Under the pieces are notes generated by a model. That model was given only the letters and a program-made list of their open reading frames with translations. It was not told the DNA's origin and ran no database searches. A stretch of DNA of 6,878 bases from Bacteroides sp. (GTDB lineage Bacteria; Bacteroidota; Bacteroidia; Bacteroidales; Bacteroidaceae), in assembly GCA_021204375.1 (NCBI GenBank), contig JAJPZL010000369.1:1-6878 (forward strand). Reading direction: 5' to 3'. Position numbers and translations under genes: made by a program. Shown in pieces: positions 6,855-6,878 of this stretch. Position 1 is the first letter of the stretch. Every line of letters begins with the position of its first letter.

Positions 6855-6878
6855 ACTAATTGTATTTTATATAAATAG
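6855..6878 (-). promoter_or_regulatory. AT-rich leader of the regulator gene (cut by window edge)
   Basis: The 24 bases upstream of the regulator ATG are almost all A/T and include TTTATATAAA (6866-6875), a 10-bp palindrome that could be a promoter -7/-10-like region. The window ends here, so the promoter and any second operator upstream of the regulator cannot be judged. Confidence 0.2.

Overview
The window carries one co-directional gene cluster, entirely on the minus strand, so the first gene lies at the right-hand end. It encodes a self-contained, tripartite ABC-2 type efflux system. Moderate GC, A-rich upstream regions without clear Shine-Dalgarno sequences, and the protein style all suggest a member of the Bacteroidota, most likely order Bacteroidales (Bacteroides or Parabacteroides-like). 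The genus cannot be fixed from the sequence alone.

Layout in transcription order: a TetR-family regulator (6854 to 6239) that is broken by two single-base frameshifts; an 85-base intergenic region holding a 12-bp perfect palindrome (candidate operator), preceded by a weak terminator-like hairpin overlapping the regulator's stop codon; a TolC-family outer-membrane factor (6153-4876); a lipoprotein-type HlyD/YbhG-like periplasmic adaptor (4864-3968); two ABC ATPases (3930-3013 and 3020-2277) overlapping by 8 bases; and two ABC-2 permeases (2274-1168 and 1155-40). Gaps between the six transport genes are -8 to 37 bases, so they almost certainly form one operon. The first 39 bases, downstream of the last gene, show no terminator.

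How it works together: the two permeases should form a heterodimeric inner-membrane channel powered by the two ATPases. The adaptor bridges it to the TolC-like duct, giving export from cytoplasm or inner membrane to the outside. The gene set matches the enterobacterial ybhG-ybhF-ybhS-ybhR arrangement with a TetR regulator, except that the double ATPase YbhF is here two separate proteins and a dedicated TolC is added. The substrate cannot be read from the sequence; drugs, bile-type compounds or other amphiphiles are plausible.

The two points most worth a second look are the regulator, whose loss could leave the pump derepressed, and the ATPase pair. Its non-consensus residues (Q-loop Gly and H-loop Pro in one subunit, LPLGW signature in the other) all fall into the same composite ATP site, predicting one catalytic and one degenerate site. 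I found no mobile element, RNA gene, CRISPR array or clearly novel system.
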